Source: Rhodospirillaceae bacterium (lineage in GTDB: Bacteria > Pseudomonadota > Alphaproteobacteria > UBA6615). From it: 64,000 nucleotides of DNA. The notes beneath the pieces are model-generated. The model had not been told where the DNA came from and made no database searches. It saw nothing but the letters and a program-made list of their open reading frames with translations. Each line of letters begins with the position of its first letter. Position 1 is the stretch's first letter. The stretch spans positions 16,685 through 80,684 of the forward strand of contig PBPM01000100.1 of assembly GCA_002724635.1 (NCBI GenBank), given 5' to 3'. A program made the translations under genes and the position numbers. Shown one piece after another: positions 47,657 to 56,664 of the stretch.

Positions 47657-48639
47657 GGCGCAGCCTTGAGGCTTTCGCGGGTCAGCACGTCGAGGCAGGC
47701 CATGCGTACGGCCACACCCATCTCGACCTGTTCGCGGATGGCGGACCGGTCGAGGTCGTCGGCTACGTCGGAGTCGATCTCGACGCCACGGTTCATCGGA
47801 CCCGGATGCATGATCAGCGCGTCCGGTTTCGCGTGCTGCAGCTTGTCGTAGTCAAGCCCGTAGAAGTGGAAATACTCGTTGACCGACGGGACGAAGGAAC
47901 CCTCCATTCGCTCGCGCTGCAGGCGCAGCATCATTACGATGTCGCAGCTGTCGAGTCCGGCACGCATGTCGTGGAAGACCTCGACGCCCAACCGCTCCAT
48001 GGCCGACGGGACCAAAGTCGGCGGCGCGATTACACGGACCCGCGCACCCATGGTCTGCAGCAGGTAGATATTGGAGCGCGCGACCCGGCTGTGGGCAACG
48101 TCGCCGCACAGGGCAACCAGTAGGCCCTGCAGCGTGCCCTTGCGCCGCCGAATGGTCAGCGCGTCGAGCAGCGCTTGGGTCGGGTGCTCATGGCTACCGT
48201 CGCCGCCATTGATAACGGCGCAGTTGACCTTCTCCGACAGGAGCTTAACCGCGCCGGCGTTTGAGTGGCGCACCACCAGCGCGTCGGCATGCATCGCGTT
48301 CAGGGTCATCGCTGTGTCGACGATCGTCTCGCCCTTCTTAATGGACGAGTTGGCGACCGCGATGTTGATGACGTCGGCACCCAGCCGCATCCCCGCCAGC
48401 TCAAAGCTGGTCCGCGTGCGCGTGGAGTCCTCGAAGAACAGGTTAATCAGCGTCTTGTCGCGCATCAGGTCAAACTTACGCCCGCGCGCGCGGTTGTGCT
48501 CAGCATACTTGTTCGACAGATTGAGCAGATAGGTTATCTCGTCCGGGGAGAGATCTTGGATGCCCAAAAGATGACGATGTGGAAACGGGAATTCCGCTGG
48601 CTGATCGGTAGCGGAGAGGCCTGTAGTGGCTGCAGTCAT
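47653..48639 (-). CDS. pyrB: Aspartate carbamoyltransferase catalytic subunit
   Basis: A 328-residue enzyme condensing carbamoyl phosphate with aspartate in pyrimidine synthesis. The carbamoyl-phosphate site is [13 protein letters not shown], with [16 protein letters not shown] and [12 protein letters not shown] for the second substrate. The ATG at 48639 is used because upstream in-frame codons lack homology. It has no regulatory pyrI nearby and is coupled to the degenerate PyrC, as in the pyrBC' type of complex. Confidence 0.97.
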   Translation of the reverse strand: MTAATTGLSATDQPAEFPFPHRHLLGIQDLSPDEITYLLNLSNKYAEHNRARGRKFDLMRDKTLINLFFEDSTRTRTSFELAGMRLGADVINIAVANSSIKKGETIVDTAMTLNAMHADALVVRHSNAGAVKLLSEKVNCAVINGGDGSHEHPTQALLDALTIRRRKGTLQGLLVALCGDVAHSRVARSNIYLLQTMGARVRVIAPPTLVPSAMERLGVEVFHDMRAGLDSCDIVMMLRLQRERMEGSFVPSVNEYFHFYGLDYDKLQHAKPDALIMHPGPMNRGVEIDSDVADDLDRSAIREQVEMGVAVRMACLDVLTRESLKAAP

Positions 48640-48800
48640 TAAAGTGGGAATATAGGGACGGGACTCATCCGAATGCAAGCCGTTGTTATGCATCGGCCAA
48701 ATTTCCCATCAGAGCCGGGTTTCCGGGATTTCTGGCGACGCAATCGCCGCTCTGGTAGTAAGGTGGTGGGATATCCGGGCGGCAGACGGGAGACCGGTGG

Positions 48801-49571
48801 ATGAAAGTGGTGATACTTGCCGGTGGGCGCGGCACGCGTCTGGCCGAGGAAACGGAGCTGCGGCCGAAACCGATGGTCGAGATCGGCGGTCGCCCGATCC
48901 TCTGGCACATCATGAAGATCTACGGTCGGCACGGCATCACCGATTTTGTGATCTGCCTCGGCTACAAGGGCTATCTGATCAAGGAATACTTCGCCAACTA
49001 TGTGCTGCATTCGGCCGACGTGACGGTTGACATGGCGTCGAACGAGATTCGCTATCACAACATGGCGGCCGAGCCCTGGCGGGTCACGCTCGTCGACACT
49101 GGCGACGACACCCAGACGGGCGGTCGGATCGCGAGGGTGGCGGAGCACCTAGACGGGGAAACTTTCTGTTTGACCTACGGCGACGGGGTGGCGGACGTGG
49201 ACCTGGCCGCCAGTATCGCGTTCCATCGCGATCAGGGTGCGCGCTGTACGATGACCGCCGTGCGTCCGCCGGGGCGTTTCGGCACGGCCGAGATCGCGGG
49301 CGAGCGGGTGAAGCGCTTCGTCGAGAAGCCGCGCGGCGACGGCGGCACCATCAATGGCGGCTTCTTTGTCTGCGAACCAAGCGTGCTCGACCTGATCGAT
49401 GCTGACGACACGGTCTGGGAGCAGGCGCCGCTCAACGCCATGGCCGAGGCGGGCGAGCTAGCGGCCTGGCGCCATGAGGGGTTCTGGCAGCCGATGGACA
49501 CGCTGCGGGAGAAGACCCAGCTCGAGGCGTTATGGGATGCCGGCGACGCACCCTGGAAGGTCTGGGATTGA
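48801..49571 (+). CDS. rfbF: Glucose-1-phosphate cytidylyltransferase
   Basis: A 256-residue nucleotidyltransferase producing CDP-glucose. It has the [18 protein letters not shown] signature, [19 protein letters not shown], the [12 protein letters not shown] metal site and [18 protein letters not shown]. The spacing of these motifs fits RfbF rather than general NTP-sugar transferases. The partner genes for CDP-sugars (rfbG, CDP-glucose 4,6-dehydratase) do not follow, so the gene is an orphan here, between pyrB and a reverse-strand group. Confidence 0.93.
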   Translation: MKVVILAGGRGTRLAEETELRPKPMVEIGGRPILWHIMKIYGRHGITDFVICLGYKGYLIKEYFANYVLHSADVTVDMASNEIRYHNMAAEPWRVTLVDTGDDTQTGGRIARVAEHLDGETFCLTYGDGVADVDLAASIAFHRDQGARCTMTAVRPPGRFGTAEIAGERVKRFVEKPRGDGGTINGGFFVCEPSVLDLIDADDTVWEQAPLNAMAEAGELAAWRHEGFWQPMDTLREKTQLEALWDAGDAPWKVWD

Positions 49572-49745
49572 TCGCCTCTTGACCGGACCTAGGTTCCTCG
49601 AGGGTGCGCCGGGAGGCCGACCTATGGAAGTGAATGCTGACTTTTTCGAGTGAGTTTTGCGCAACACCGATGCACTTGACTGGACACCTTCACCGCTTAC
49701 CGGCGTAGAGCGGCGTCGCCAGGAGCATGCTCCCCGCGTGACCGT

Positions 49746-50270
49746 TCATGCCGGTGGCCCGAATTCTGCGTGGTAGCGCCTGATCTCCTGCTGCACCTCG
49801 TCGAGGCGACGGCCGAGAAATGTCGCCGGGATGTTGACCGGCGATTGGGAGACGGATGCGAGGCTGCGTACCAGCCAGCGTCGGTGCCGCGGCACCCGAG
49901 CGAACACCGCGTCCAAATCGCAGGGCACCACGCCGATCAGCCGCGCAAGGTAGGTGCGTCGGGGTGCGATCCTTGCGATCTCCGCCCAGTCCATCCAGCC
50001 CACCGCGAAGGGCGAAGCGTTGTCTAACAGACCATCCCGGTTGAACACCACAACCGGTGCGTTCGAAATCAGGCGAACCGCCGCATACAGCCCACTCGCG
50101 CCGAAGGCAACGAGTGCGCCGGCTCCGACCAACCGGGCATAGATGTCGGGGGTCAGCAGGAAGAACACCGCCGCCACGGCGAACATGAGCGAGCCGAACA
50201 GGGTCGCGAGGGTCTTCGACCGGGCCGGGTAGACGACGACCTCCGGGAAGCTGTCGCGCTTGGTGCTCAC
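49746..50270 (-). CDS. STM3941-like membrane protein (second of a pair)
   Basis: A 174-residue protein with two N-terminal membrane helices (LATLFGSLMFAVAAVFFLL and ARLVGAGALVAFGASGL). A soluble domain follows: VVFNRDGLLDNASPFAVGWM, a DWAEIARI strand and a final helix DEVQQEIRRYHAEFG. This arrangement resembles the uncharacterised STM3941 family, with a PH-like domain. Its GTG start overlaps the stop of the preceding gene (GTGA). It is probably a diverged paralogue of that gene. The function is unknown. Confidence 0.75.
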   Translation of the reverse strand: MSTKRDSFPEVVVYPARSKTLATLFGSLMFAVAAVFFLLTPDIYARLVGAGALVAFGASGLYAAVRLISNAPVVVFNRDGLLDNASPFAVGWMDWAEIARIAPRRTYLARLIGVVPCDLDAVFARVPRHRRWLVRSLASVSQSPVNIPATFLGRRLDEVQQEIRRYHAEFGPPA

Positions 50271-50821
50271 GGCCGCGGGTTCCCGAACCGGCGGTGATAA
50301 TGCGCGAGGATGCCCAGCAGGCGGTCGCGTCCAATATCGAGGCGCCAGGCGTTGAGCTTGATGATATTCCTCGCAAAGGCGGAATCGAACCAGATGATCG
50401 CGCGGCGCAGTGGGTGCATCCGAGCCAGTACCGCCTTCTTGTCGTCTACTAGGACCCAGACGACCTGCTTATGAGGCATCCCACGCACGTCGCGGATTTC
50501 GTCCCACGAGATCGCGCCGAGGTTGAATCTGTCCGATGGGTCGGAGATGCCGGACGCGTCGATCCTGAAGCGCGGCTGACCATAGATGCGGGCGTGTAGG
50601 CTGAGCAGCAACCAGACGGAAGCGACGAGGCCGCCGCCGCCGCAGATGGCCAGTGGCAGAAGCTCCAATTCGCCCTCTTGGCCGCGTTCCACGATGCGGA
50701 GCACGACCCAGAAGGCGCCGCCGATCATGAGGCACATGATCGCGATAGTGATGGCGAACTTAGCCCCCGAAGGGCCAATTTCGATCTCCGGGAAGTCCTT
50801 ATCCTCGTCGCCTGCCATCAA
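50267..50821 (-). CDS. STM3941-like membrane protein (first of a pair)
   Basis: A 184-residue protein with the same layout as its neighbour: an acidic N-terminus (FPEIEIGPSGAK), two helices (AITIAIMCLMIGGAFWVVL, LAICGGGGLVASVWLLL), then FRIDASGISDPSDRFNLGAI, SWDEIRDV and a C-terminal helix before HYHRRFG. The shared FPE-x-x-x-x-P-x-x-x-K start, W-x-E-I motif and final Tyr-His segment suggest gene duplication. Its start overlaps ruvX by four bases and its stop overlaps the next gene, so the three form a tightly coupled unit. Confidence 0.75.
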   Translation of the reverse strand: MMAGDEDKDFPEIEIGPSGAKFAITIAIMCLMIGGAFWVVLRIVERGQEGELELLPLAICGGGGLVASVWLLLSLHARIYGQPRFRIDASGISDPSDRFNLGAISWDEIRDVRGMPHKQVVWVLVDDKKAVLARMHPLRRAIIWFDSAFARNIIKLNAWRLDIGRDRLLGILAHYHRRFGNPRP

Positions 50822-51288
50822 CCCCTGTTCCGCAGGAAGTCGAGGAAGTTCTGGAGGATAATCGAAGCGGCCATCTTGTCGATGACTTCGCCGCGGCGCT
50901 TGCGATTCATGTCCGCCTCGTCGATCAGTACCCGTTCGGCCTCGGCCGTGGTCAGCCGTTCATCCCAGAAGGTGACCGGCAGGTCAGTCTTGCCGGCCAT
51001 GTTGTTGGCGAAGGCTCGGGTCGACTGGGCACGCGGGCCCTCCGACCCGTCCATGTTGCGCGGCAGGCCAAGCACCAGCCCGCCCACCTCCTTCTCTGCG
51101 ATTAGTGCAAGGAGTGTTTCCGCGTCGGTGGTGAACTTCGACCGGCGCAGGGTTTCCAGTGGCGAGGAGACCATAAGCATGGAATCCGAGACTGCGAGCC
51201 CGATGGTCTTGGTGCCGAGGTCGAATCCAAGCAGCCGGGCGCGGGGCGCCAGGGCGAGTTTCATTTCAGAGGGTTCGACGATAGGCAT
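50818..51288 (-). CDS. ruvX: Holliday-junction-type resolvase / pre-16S rRNA nuclease YqgF
   Basis: A 156-residue RNase H-fold nuclease. The active-site strand is LLGFDLGTKTIGLAVSD, followed by VLGLPRNMDGSEGPRA and the second acidic site around PVTFWDERLTTAEAE. YqgF processes the 5' end of 16S rRNA and resembles RuvC. It is divergent from gatC and is the first gene of a three-gene overlapping unit with two small membrane proteins. Confidence 0.95.
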   Translation of the reverse strand: MPIVEPSEMKLALAPRARLLGFDLGTKTIGLAVSDSMLMVSSPLETLRRSKFTTDAETLLALIAEKEVGGLVLGLPRNMDGSEGPRAQSTRAFANNMAGKTDLPVTFWDERLTTAEAERVLIDEADMNRKRRGEVIDKMAASIILQNFLDFLRNRG

Positions 51289-51438
51289 GGAAACTGTTTA
51301 GGCGTCGGTGAAGACCCTGTCCATCCAGTGAGTGTGGGCTTGTTGCGACGTGGAAATTCCTTATCTGACAGGATTGCCGCATTTTCGCCGCGGTGATAGC
51401 TTCCGCGCCGATTTCCGAACGCAACCAACTGGTTACTC

Positions 51439-51726
51439 ATGGCGCTCGACACCTATACCGTTCGTCGCATTGCGCGGCTCGCCAGAATCCACGTCGACGA
51501 TGCGGATCTCGCGCCGCTGGCCGACGAACTCAACAATATTCTCGGCTGGATCGAGCAACTCGACGAGGTCGACACCGACGGCGTCGAGCCGATGACCAGC
51601 GCCGTCGAGATGGTTCAGCGCTTGCGCGCCGACGAGATGAATGATGGTGACTTGCAGGATGACGTGCTGGCCAACGCTCCAAACGCCGCCGACGGCTTCT
51701 TCGCCGTGCCCAAGGTGGTCGAGTGA
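51439..51726 (+). CDS. gatC: Asp/Glu-tRNA amidotransferase subunit C
   Basis: A 95-residue subunit that wraps around GatA and GatB. It contains [40 protein letters not shown] and the C-terminal [17 protein letters not shown]. Its stop overlaps the gatA start by four bases. Confidence 0.97.
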   Translation: MALDTYTVRRIARLARIHVDDADLAPLADELNNILGWIEQLDEVDTDGVEPMTSAVEMVQRLRADEMNDGDLQDDVLANAPNAADGFFAVPKVVE

Positions 51727-53198
51727 TGGCCATGCTGAACGAACTGACGATCGCCGAAGCAGGCGCGGGCTTGGCGGCGGGCGATTTCACCGCCCGCGAG
51801 CTGACGGACGTCTATTTGGCCGCGATGGACGCCGCCACGGGCCTCAACGCCTACACAGCGCCTACGCCGGAGCGGGCGCAGAATATGGCTGACGCGTCGG
51901 ACGCGCGCCGAGTATTGGGCGACACTTTAGGGCCACTCGACGGCATCCCGCTAGCGGTCAAGGATTTATTCTGCACCGAGGGGGTTCTGTCCACCGCGGG
52001 CAGTCACATCCTCCAAGGCTTCGTGCCACCCTATGAGTCGACCGTGACGCGCAATCTCTGGGACGCGGGCGCGGTGATGCTTGGCAAGGTCAATATGGAC
52101 GAGTTCGCCATGGGGTCGGCGAACATCACCAGCCACTACGGCCCGACCATCAACCCTTGGAAGGCCGGGAGCGCCGCGGCGGCAGGTAAAGATCTGGTGC
52201 CGGGCGGTTCGTCCGGCGGCTCGGCGGCCGCCGTCGCGGCGCGGATCGCGGCGGGCGCCACCGGCACCGACACGGGCGGCTCGATCCGCCAGCCCGGTGC
52301 CTTTTGCGGTATCGTTGGCATGAAGCCTACCTACGGGCGCTGCTCGCGCTGGGGCATCATCGCGTTCGCAAGCTCGCTGGATCAGGCCGGTCCGCTCGCT
52401 CGCACGGTTGAAGATTCGGCGCTCATGCTCCAGGCGATGGCGGGCTATGACCCGAAGGATTCGACCAGCGTGGAGCAGCCGGTGCCCGATTATGCCGCGG
52501 CGATGACCGGCGATATCCGGGGACTGCGGGTCGGCGTTCCGGCTGAGTACCGGATGGACGGCACCCCGCCCGAGATCGAGGCGCTTTGGCAGCAGGGGAT
52601 CGACTGGCTGCGCGACGCGGGCGCCGAGATCGTCGATATCTCGCTGCCTCACACGAAATATGCTCTACCGGCCTATTACATTGTCGCACCGGCGGAGGCC
52701 TCGTCGAACCTGGCGCGCTACGATGGCGTGCGCTACGGCCTCCGGGTTGAGGGGGAAGACCTGATCGATACATACGAGCGGACCCGCGCCGAGGGCTTCG
52801 GCGCCGAGGTGCAGCGCCGGATCATGATCGGCACCTATGTCCTCTCGGCCGGTTATTACGACGCCTATTATCTAAAGGCCCAGCGGGTGCGTACGCGCAT
52901 CGCCGACGATTTCCGCGACGCCTGGGGGATCTGCGACGTGATCCTAACGCCGACGACGCCCAGCGCCGCCTTCGCGATCGGCGAAAAGATGGGCGATCCG
53001 ATCGCCATGTACCTGAACGACATCTTCACCGTCCCAGCCTCTATGGCAGGACTGCCTGCAATCTCCGTTCCGGCCGGCCTGTCGGGCGACGGCCTGCCGC
53101 TCGGCCTGCACATGATCGCGCCGGCCTTCGGCGAGGAGAGCCTGTTCCGTGCCGCCGGTGTTCTCGAGACCGCCGCCGGCTTCGACGCGCGGCCATAG
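51723..53198 (+). CDS. gatA: Asp/Glu-tRNA amidotransferase subunit A
   Basis: A 491-residue amidase-signature protein that releases ammonia from glutamine. The Lys-Ser-Ser triad is Lys80 ([10 protein letters not shown]), Ser163/164 ([12 protein letters not shown]) and Ser187 ([11 protein letters not shown]). The ammonia passes to GatB. It is coupled to gatC and followed 18 bases later by gatB. Confidence 0.98.
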   Translation: MMAMLNELTIAEAGAGLAAGDFTARELTDVYLAAMDAATGLNAYTAPTPERAQNMADASDARRVLGDTLGPLDGIPLAVKDLFCTEGVLSTAGSHILQGFVPPYESTVTRNLWDAGAVMLGKVNMDEFAMGSANITSHYGPTINPWKAGSAAAAGKDLVPGGSSGGSAAAVAARIAAGATGTDTGGSIRQPGAFCGIVGMKPTYGRCSRWGIIAFASSLDQAGPLARTVEDSALMLQAMAGYDPKDSTSVEQPVPDYAAAMTGDIRGLRVGVPAEYRMDGTPPEIEALWQQGIDWLRDAGAEIVDISLPHTKYALPAYYIVAPAEASSNLARYDGVRYGLRVEGEDLIDTYERTRAEGFGAEVQRRIMIGTYVLSAGYYDAYYLKAQRVRTRIADDFRDAWGICDVILTPTTPSAAFAIGEKMGDPIAMYLNDIFTVPASMAGLPAISVPAGLSGDGLPLGLHMIAPAFGEESLFRAAGVLETAAGFDARP

Positions 53199-53216
53199 GC
53201 TAGACTGGACTCCGAC

Positions 53217-54764
53217 ATGAGCGATGCGACCGACGCAAGAGAAGACGACGTTCCGGACCACCTGGCGGGACACTTCACCTCGCGTGTAGGGCATAACTCC
53301 GACGACCTGCTTCAGGGGGAGACCGGCCTTTGGGAGCTTGTAATCGGCATGGAGGTCCATGCCCAAGTGATCTCGGAGTCTAAGCTCTTCTCCGGAGCCT
53401 CGACCGCGTTCGGCGGTGAATCCAACAGCCACGTGAGTCTCGTCGATGCGGCCATGCCCGGCATGCTACCGGTCCTCAACAGCGCGGCCGTCCGCCAGAC
53501 CGTGCGCACGGGTCTTGGCCTCAAGGCAGAGATTAACCTGCGCTCGGTATTCGACCGGAAGAACTACTTCTATCCTGACCTGCCTCAGGGTTATCAGATC
53601 AGTCAGTTCTCTGACCCGATCGTCGGCGAGGGCCGCGTCACGGTGGACAGGGAGGACGGCGACAGCTTCGAAGTGGGGATAGTGCGCATCCACCTGGAGC
53701 AGGATGCGGGCAAGTCGATCCATGATCGGCACCCGACCCAGACCTATATCGACCTGAACCGCTCCGGCGTGGCGCTGATGGAGATCGTCTCCAAGCCCGA
53801 TATCCGCTCGGGCGAGGAGGCGGCAGCTTATCTTGCGAAGCTGCGCTCGATCATGCGCTACCTCGGCACCTGCGACGGTAACATGCAGGAAGGCTCGCTG
53901 CGCGCCGACGTGAACGTCTCGGTGCGCCGTCTGGGCGAGGATCTCGGAACCCGCTGCGAGATCAAGAACGTCAATTCCCTTCGCTTTGTTCGCCAGGCCG
54001 TCGACTATGAGGCGCGGCGCCAGATCGAGATCCTAGAGGAGGGTGGCGAGATTCAGCAGGAGACTCGCCTTTTCGATGCGGACCGTGGCGAGACCCGGTC
54101 TATGCGCTCCAAGGAAGAGGCCCACGACTATCGCTACTTCCCCGACCCGGACCTGCTTCCCGTTGAACTCGACCGTACCTTCGTGGAAGAGATCAGGGAG
54201 TGCTTGCCCGAGCTGCCCGATGCCAAAGCCGCTCGGTTCGTCGAAGAGTTTGGCCTGAGCGCCTATGACGCGGGTGTTCTGGTCGCAGAGCGGGAGACGG
54301 CGGAATTCTACGAGGTAGTGATCGACCCCGACGGGGTGAAGCGCGACCCTAAGATCGTGGCCAACTGGATCACTGGTGATTTCTTCCGGCGGCTCAACGC
54401 CGAGGATCTGGAGATTGCGGATAGCCCGGTGTCGGCATCACAGCTCGGCGGGCTGCTCGACCTGATTGCCGACGGCACGATTTCCGGCAAGATCGCCAAG
54501 GAAGTGTTCGATGAGATGTTTGATAGCGGCAAGGATGCGTCGGACATCGTCGATGAAAAGGGCCTGAAGCAAATCTCGGATTCCGGCGAGATTTCCGCTA
54601 TCGTCGGCCAGATCATCGCCGATAACCCCGAGCAGGCCGCCGAGTATCGCGGCGGTAACACCAAGGTAGTGGGTTGGTTCACTGGCCAAGTAATGAAGGC
54701 GACCCAGGGCAAGGCCAACCCGCAGATGGTCAACGAGCTCCTTCGCGAGAAGCTGGGCGGGTAG
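53217..54764 (+). CDS. gatB: Asp/Glu-tRNA amidotransferase subunit B, with N-terminal extension
   Basis: A 515-residue kinase/transferase subunit that activates Glu-tRNA-Gln or Asp-tRNA-Asn and transfers ammonia. The family core starts at [13 protein letters not shown] (~residue 38). The preceding ~37 residues are acidic and polar and are absent from most GatB proteins. Further landmarks are [34 protein letters not shown] and the C-terminal YqeY-like tail domain. The complex replaces glutaminyl- and/or asparaginyl-tRNA synthetase. Confidence 0.97.
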   Translation: MSDATDAREDDVPDHLAGHFTSRVGHNSDDLLQGETGLWELVIGMEVHAQVISESKLFSGASTAFGGESNSHVSLVDAAMPGMLPVLNSAAVRQTVRTGLGLKAEINLRSVFDRKNYFYPDLPQGYQISQFSDPIVGEGRVTVDREDGDSFEVGIVRIHLEQDAGKSIHDRHPTQTYIDLNRSGVALMEIVSKPDIRSGEEAAAYLAKLRSIMRYLGTCDGNMQEGSLRADVNVSVRRLGEDLGTRCEIKNVNSLRFVRQAVDYEARRQIEILEEGGEIQQETRLFDADRGETRSMRSKEEAHDYRYFPDPDLLPVELDRTFVEEIRECLPELPDAKAARFVEEFGLSAYDAGVLVAERETAEFYEVVIDPDGVKRDPKIVANWITGDFFRRLNAEDLEIADSPVSASQLGGLLDLIADGTISGKIAKEVFDEMFDSGKDASDIVDEKGLKQISDSGEISAIVGQIIADNPEQAAEYRGGNTKVVGWFTGQVMKATQGKANPQMVNELLREKLGG

Positions 54765-54872
54765 CGGATAAGCCACTCTCCCATGGCGAGCGGGTTTTGA
54801 GGTGGGGGTTAGGATGTTCGTGTGTTCACACCGATAAACCGCAAGCCTGCACTCAGGTTGCTGAGGTTCGCG

Positions 54873-54895
54873 ACCCTCTCCCTTAGGGAGAGGGT
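54873..54895 (+). promoter_or_regulatory. Perfect 10-bp hairpin overlapping the next gene's ribosome site
   Basis: ACCCTCTCCC, loop TTA, GGGAGAGGGT. It lies 109 bases after the gatB stop. The right arm contains AGAGGG, which is the only good Shine-Dalgarno for the AEC transporter starting seven bases later, so folding would hide it. It may also act as a weak terminator for gatB, though the T-tract is short (TTTG). Similar palindromes occur as dispersed repeats in alphaproteobacteria. Confidence 0.6.
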
Positions 54896-54901
54896 TTGTA
54901 C

Positions 54902-55834
54902 ATGACCACCGTCCTCTCCATCGTCGTGCCCATCTTCGGGGTGATCGCGCTGGGTGTAGTCGGCGGCAGGACACGCTTGTTTCCGCAGAGCGCGGCGCAA
55001 GCGCTTTCCAACTTCGTGCTATACGTCGCTGTACCTGCGCTGCTATTCCGTACTATTCAGCGGGTTGGCAGCTTCGATGATCTTAACCCTGATGTGGGGT
55101 TTGCCTACTATGGGGCGGCCTTCGCGGTGGCGCTGGGGGCGCTAGCCTTCGGGCGGTTTGCGTTCGGGCTCACGGGTGGCGAGCGGTCCTCCTTCGCGAT
55201 GGGTGGCATGTTTTCGAACACCGGCCTCGTGGGAATCCCGCTGGTATTCGCCACTTGGGGTGATGCGGGGATGGTGCCGCTTATGGTCATCATCAGTTTC
55301 CATTCGCTGGTGTTCGTGACTTTCTACCTGGTCCTGCACGACTTGGCGCAGTCGGGCGCGGTTGGTTGGGCTAACACGGGTCGGGCGGCTTCCCACGCCA
55401 TCATCACCAATCCTGTTGTTATTTCGGTCATATTTGGTTTCGCGTGGAAGGCCACAGGCTGGGAGTTGCACGAGTATGCCGCGACCGTGATCTCTATGCT
55501 GGGCGATTCGGCCATTCCCACCGCGCTGTTTGCGCTTGGGGTTGCGCTGGCCCAGTTCCGCGTCGCGGGCAACTTCGCTCATGCGACTGTCATGTCGTTT
55601 GTGAAGTTGGTCGTCCACCCGCTGGCTGCGTTCGCGGCGGCACACTGGCTGTTCGACCTAACGTCGCTAGAGGTGGCGGTGATCACAATCTCTGCGTCCC
55701 TGCCAGGCGGGCTGATGGTCTATCTCGTCGCCCAGTCCTACGGCGTTTACGTCGCCCGCGCCGCCTCGTCACTTGTAATCGGCACCGCCGGCGCGCTCGT
55801 AACAGTTTCCATCCTGCTCGCTTGGTTGGCTTGA
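54902..55834 (+). CDS. AEC-family (auxin efflux carrier-like) permease
   Basis: A 310-residue polytopic membrane protein with about ten helices in two halves. Helix 1 is VLSIVVPIFGVIALGVVGG, then FVLYVAVPALLF. A conserved MFSNTGLVGIPLVF and a second-half mirror ALFALGVALAQF match the bile/auxin-carrier fold. Substrates of bacterial members include malonate and other organic anions; none can be assigned here. The ATG at 54902 is preferred over an in-frame TTG six bases earlier because of the ribosome-site spacing. Confidence 0.9.
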   Translation: MTTVLSIVVPIFGVIALGVVGGRTRLFPQSAAQALSNFVLYVAVPALLFRTIQRVGSFDDLNPDVGFAYYGAAFAVALGALAFGRFAFGLTGGERSSFAMGGMFSNTGLVGIPLVFATWGDAGMVPLMVIISFHSLVFVTFYLVLHDLAQSGAVGWANTGRAASHAIITNPVVISVIFGFAWKATGWELHEYAATVISMLGDSAIPTALFALGVALAQFRVAGNFAHATVMSFVKLVVHPLAAFAAAHWLFDLTSLEVAVITISASLPGGLMVYLVAQSYGVYVARAASSLVIGTAGALVTVSILLAWLA

Positions 55835-55845
55835 CCCCGTGAAAA

Positions 55846-55861
55846 TGTGACGTATCTCACC
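55846..55861 (+). promoter_or_regulatory. CRP/FNR-type operator-like palindrome
   Basis: TGTGA-CGTATC-TCACC matches the TGTGA-N6-TCACA consensus of CRP-like regulators with a single mismatch. It lies 85 bases upstream of the NmrA-like relic. A second small hairpin (CCATAC-GGCTAA-GTATGG, 55866-55883) follows. Function is unproven. Confidence 0.35.
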
Positions 55862-55930
55862 TAAACCATACGGCTAAGTATGGCGAAGGCTAGACTGTAA
55901 TCTTAGGTTCAACAGACAGGGTAGAGGAAC

Positions 55931-56394
55931 ATGATAGGTTTGATCGGAGCTACGGGCTCCACCGGCCGCGCGCTAGTAGTGGCCCTCAAGCAAAAGGGTA
56001 CGGACTTCCGCTGCCTAGTGCGTGACAAAGTCGCGGCGGTCGAGAAGCTCGGCGGCGACGTCGAAATGGTAGAGTCCGACCTAGCCGACGCGGCCAGTGT
56101 CGAGTCGGGGCTACAGGGCTGCCGCAAGGTCTTTTTGTTGTCTGGTCACAGCCCGGTGATGGTAGAGCAGCAGATGAACGCGGCCAAGGCCGTCGGCGCC
56201 AAGCACATGGTCAAGCTATCGGGCGGCAGTTTCATTTGCCAGCAGAACTCGCCGGCTATGATCGGCCGCTGGGCATGGCCGCCGAGGGCAACATGGCGAG
56301 CTATGGCAACGACCTGATCGAGGCACTAGCCGGCCACGCGCCGCGTACCCCGGCGGATTTCGCCCGCGATCATGCGGGGGCATTTCAAGGATAG
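55931..56394 (+). pseudogene. NmrA-like NAD(P)-binding protein, internal deletion and frameshift
   Basis: The first ~115 codons are a normal SDR5/NmrA-type start (IGLIGATGSTGRALVVALKQ, RCLVRDKVAAVEKLG, then FLLSGHSPVMVEQQMNAAKA and SGGSFICQQNSPAMIGRW). At ~56270 the frame changes, and the other frame continues with a plausible family C-terminus (LIEALAGHAPRTPADFARDH then AGAFQG) ending at TAG 56392-56394. About 130 residues of the usual ~285 are missing. The frame actually read stops at 56317. It therefore lacks the substrate domain and is unlikely to be active. Confidence 0.78.
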
Positions 56395-56407
56395 GGCCGA
56401 CATTAAT

Positions 56408-56443
56408 ATACCGTCATACTTGCGCAGGCGGGCATGACGGTAT
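56408..56443. repeat. REP-like palindrome, copy 2
   Basis: Outer arms ATACCGTCAT and ATGACGGTAT are perfect over 10 bp. The inner part pairs with wobbles around GCAG. It shares the GTCAT...GCAGGCGGGCAT core with the element at 33145-33170. It lies 14 bases after the NmrA relic. The remaining bases to 56664 contain no gene I can support. Confidence 0.75.
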
Positions 56444-56664
56444 GAGAAGCGGCTAGTCTAACAGTCCCCGTCTACGCGATAACGACCAGACGTTTTCACA
56501 AGTGCGGTTCTTGGGATGCGATTTTCTCGTTTTCGGTTAAAAGATTAAATGACTCATTACTTGAGCCATGCGGGGAGGTGGTGCATTGACCGGATGCCCA
56601 CGATGTGAAATCGGATTTAACGGGTTTCGGCGCCTTCATCACGCTAGGCCACTAGGAGGTAGTC

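Noticed and set aside
49723..49734. GGAGCATGCTCC palindrome near the end of an STM3941-like gene
   Set aside because: A 12-base palindrome without a T-tract or a repeat partner is not enough to call a site or terminator.
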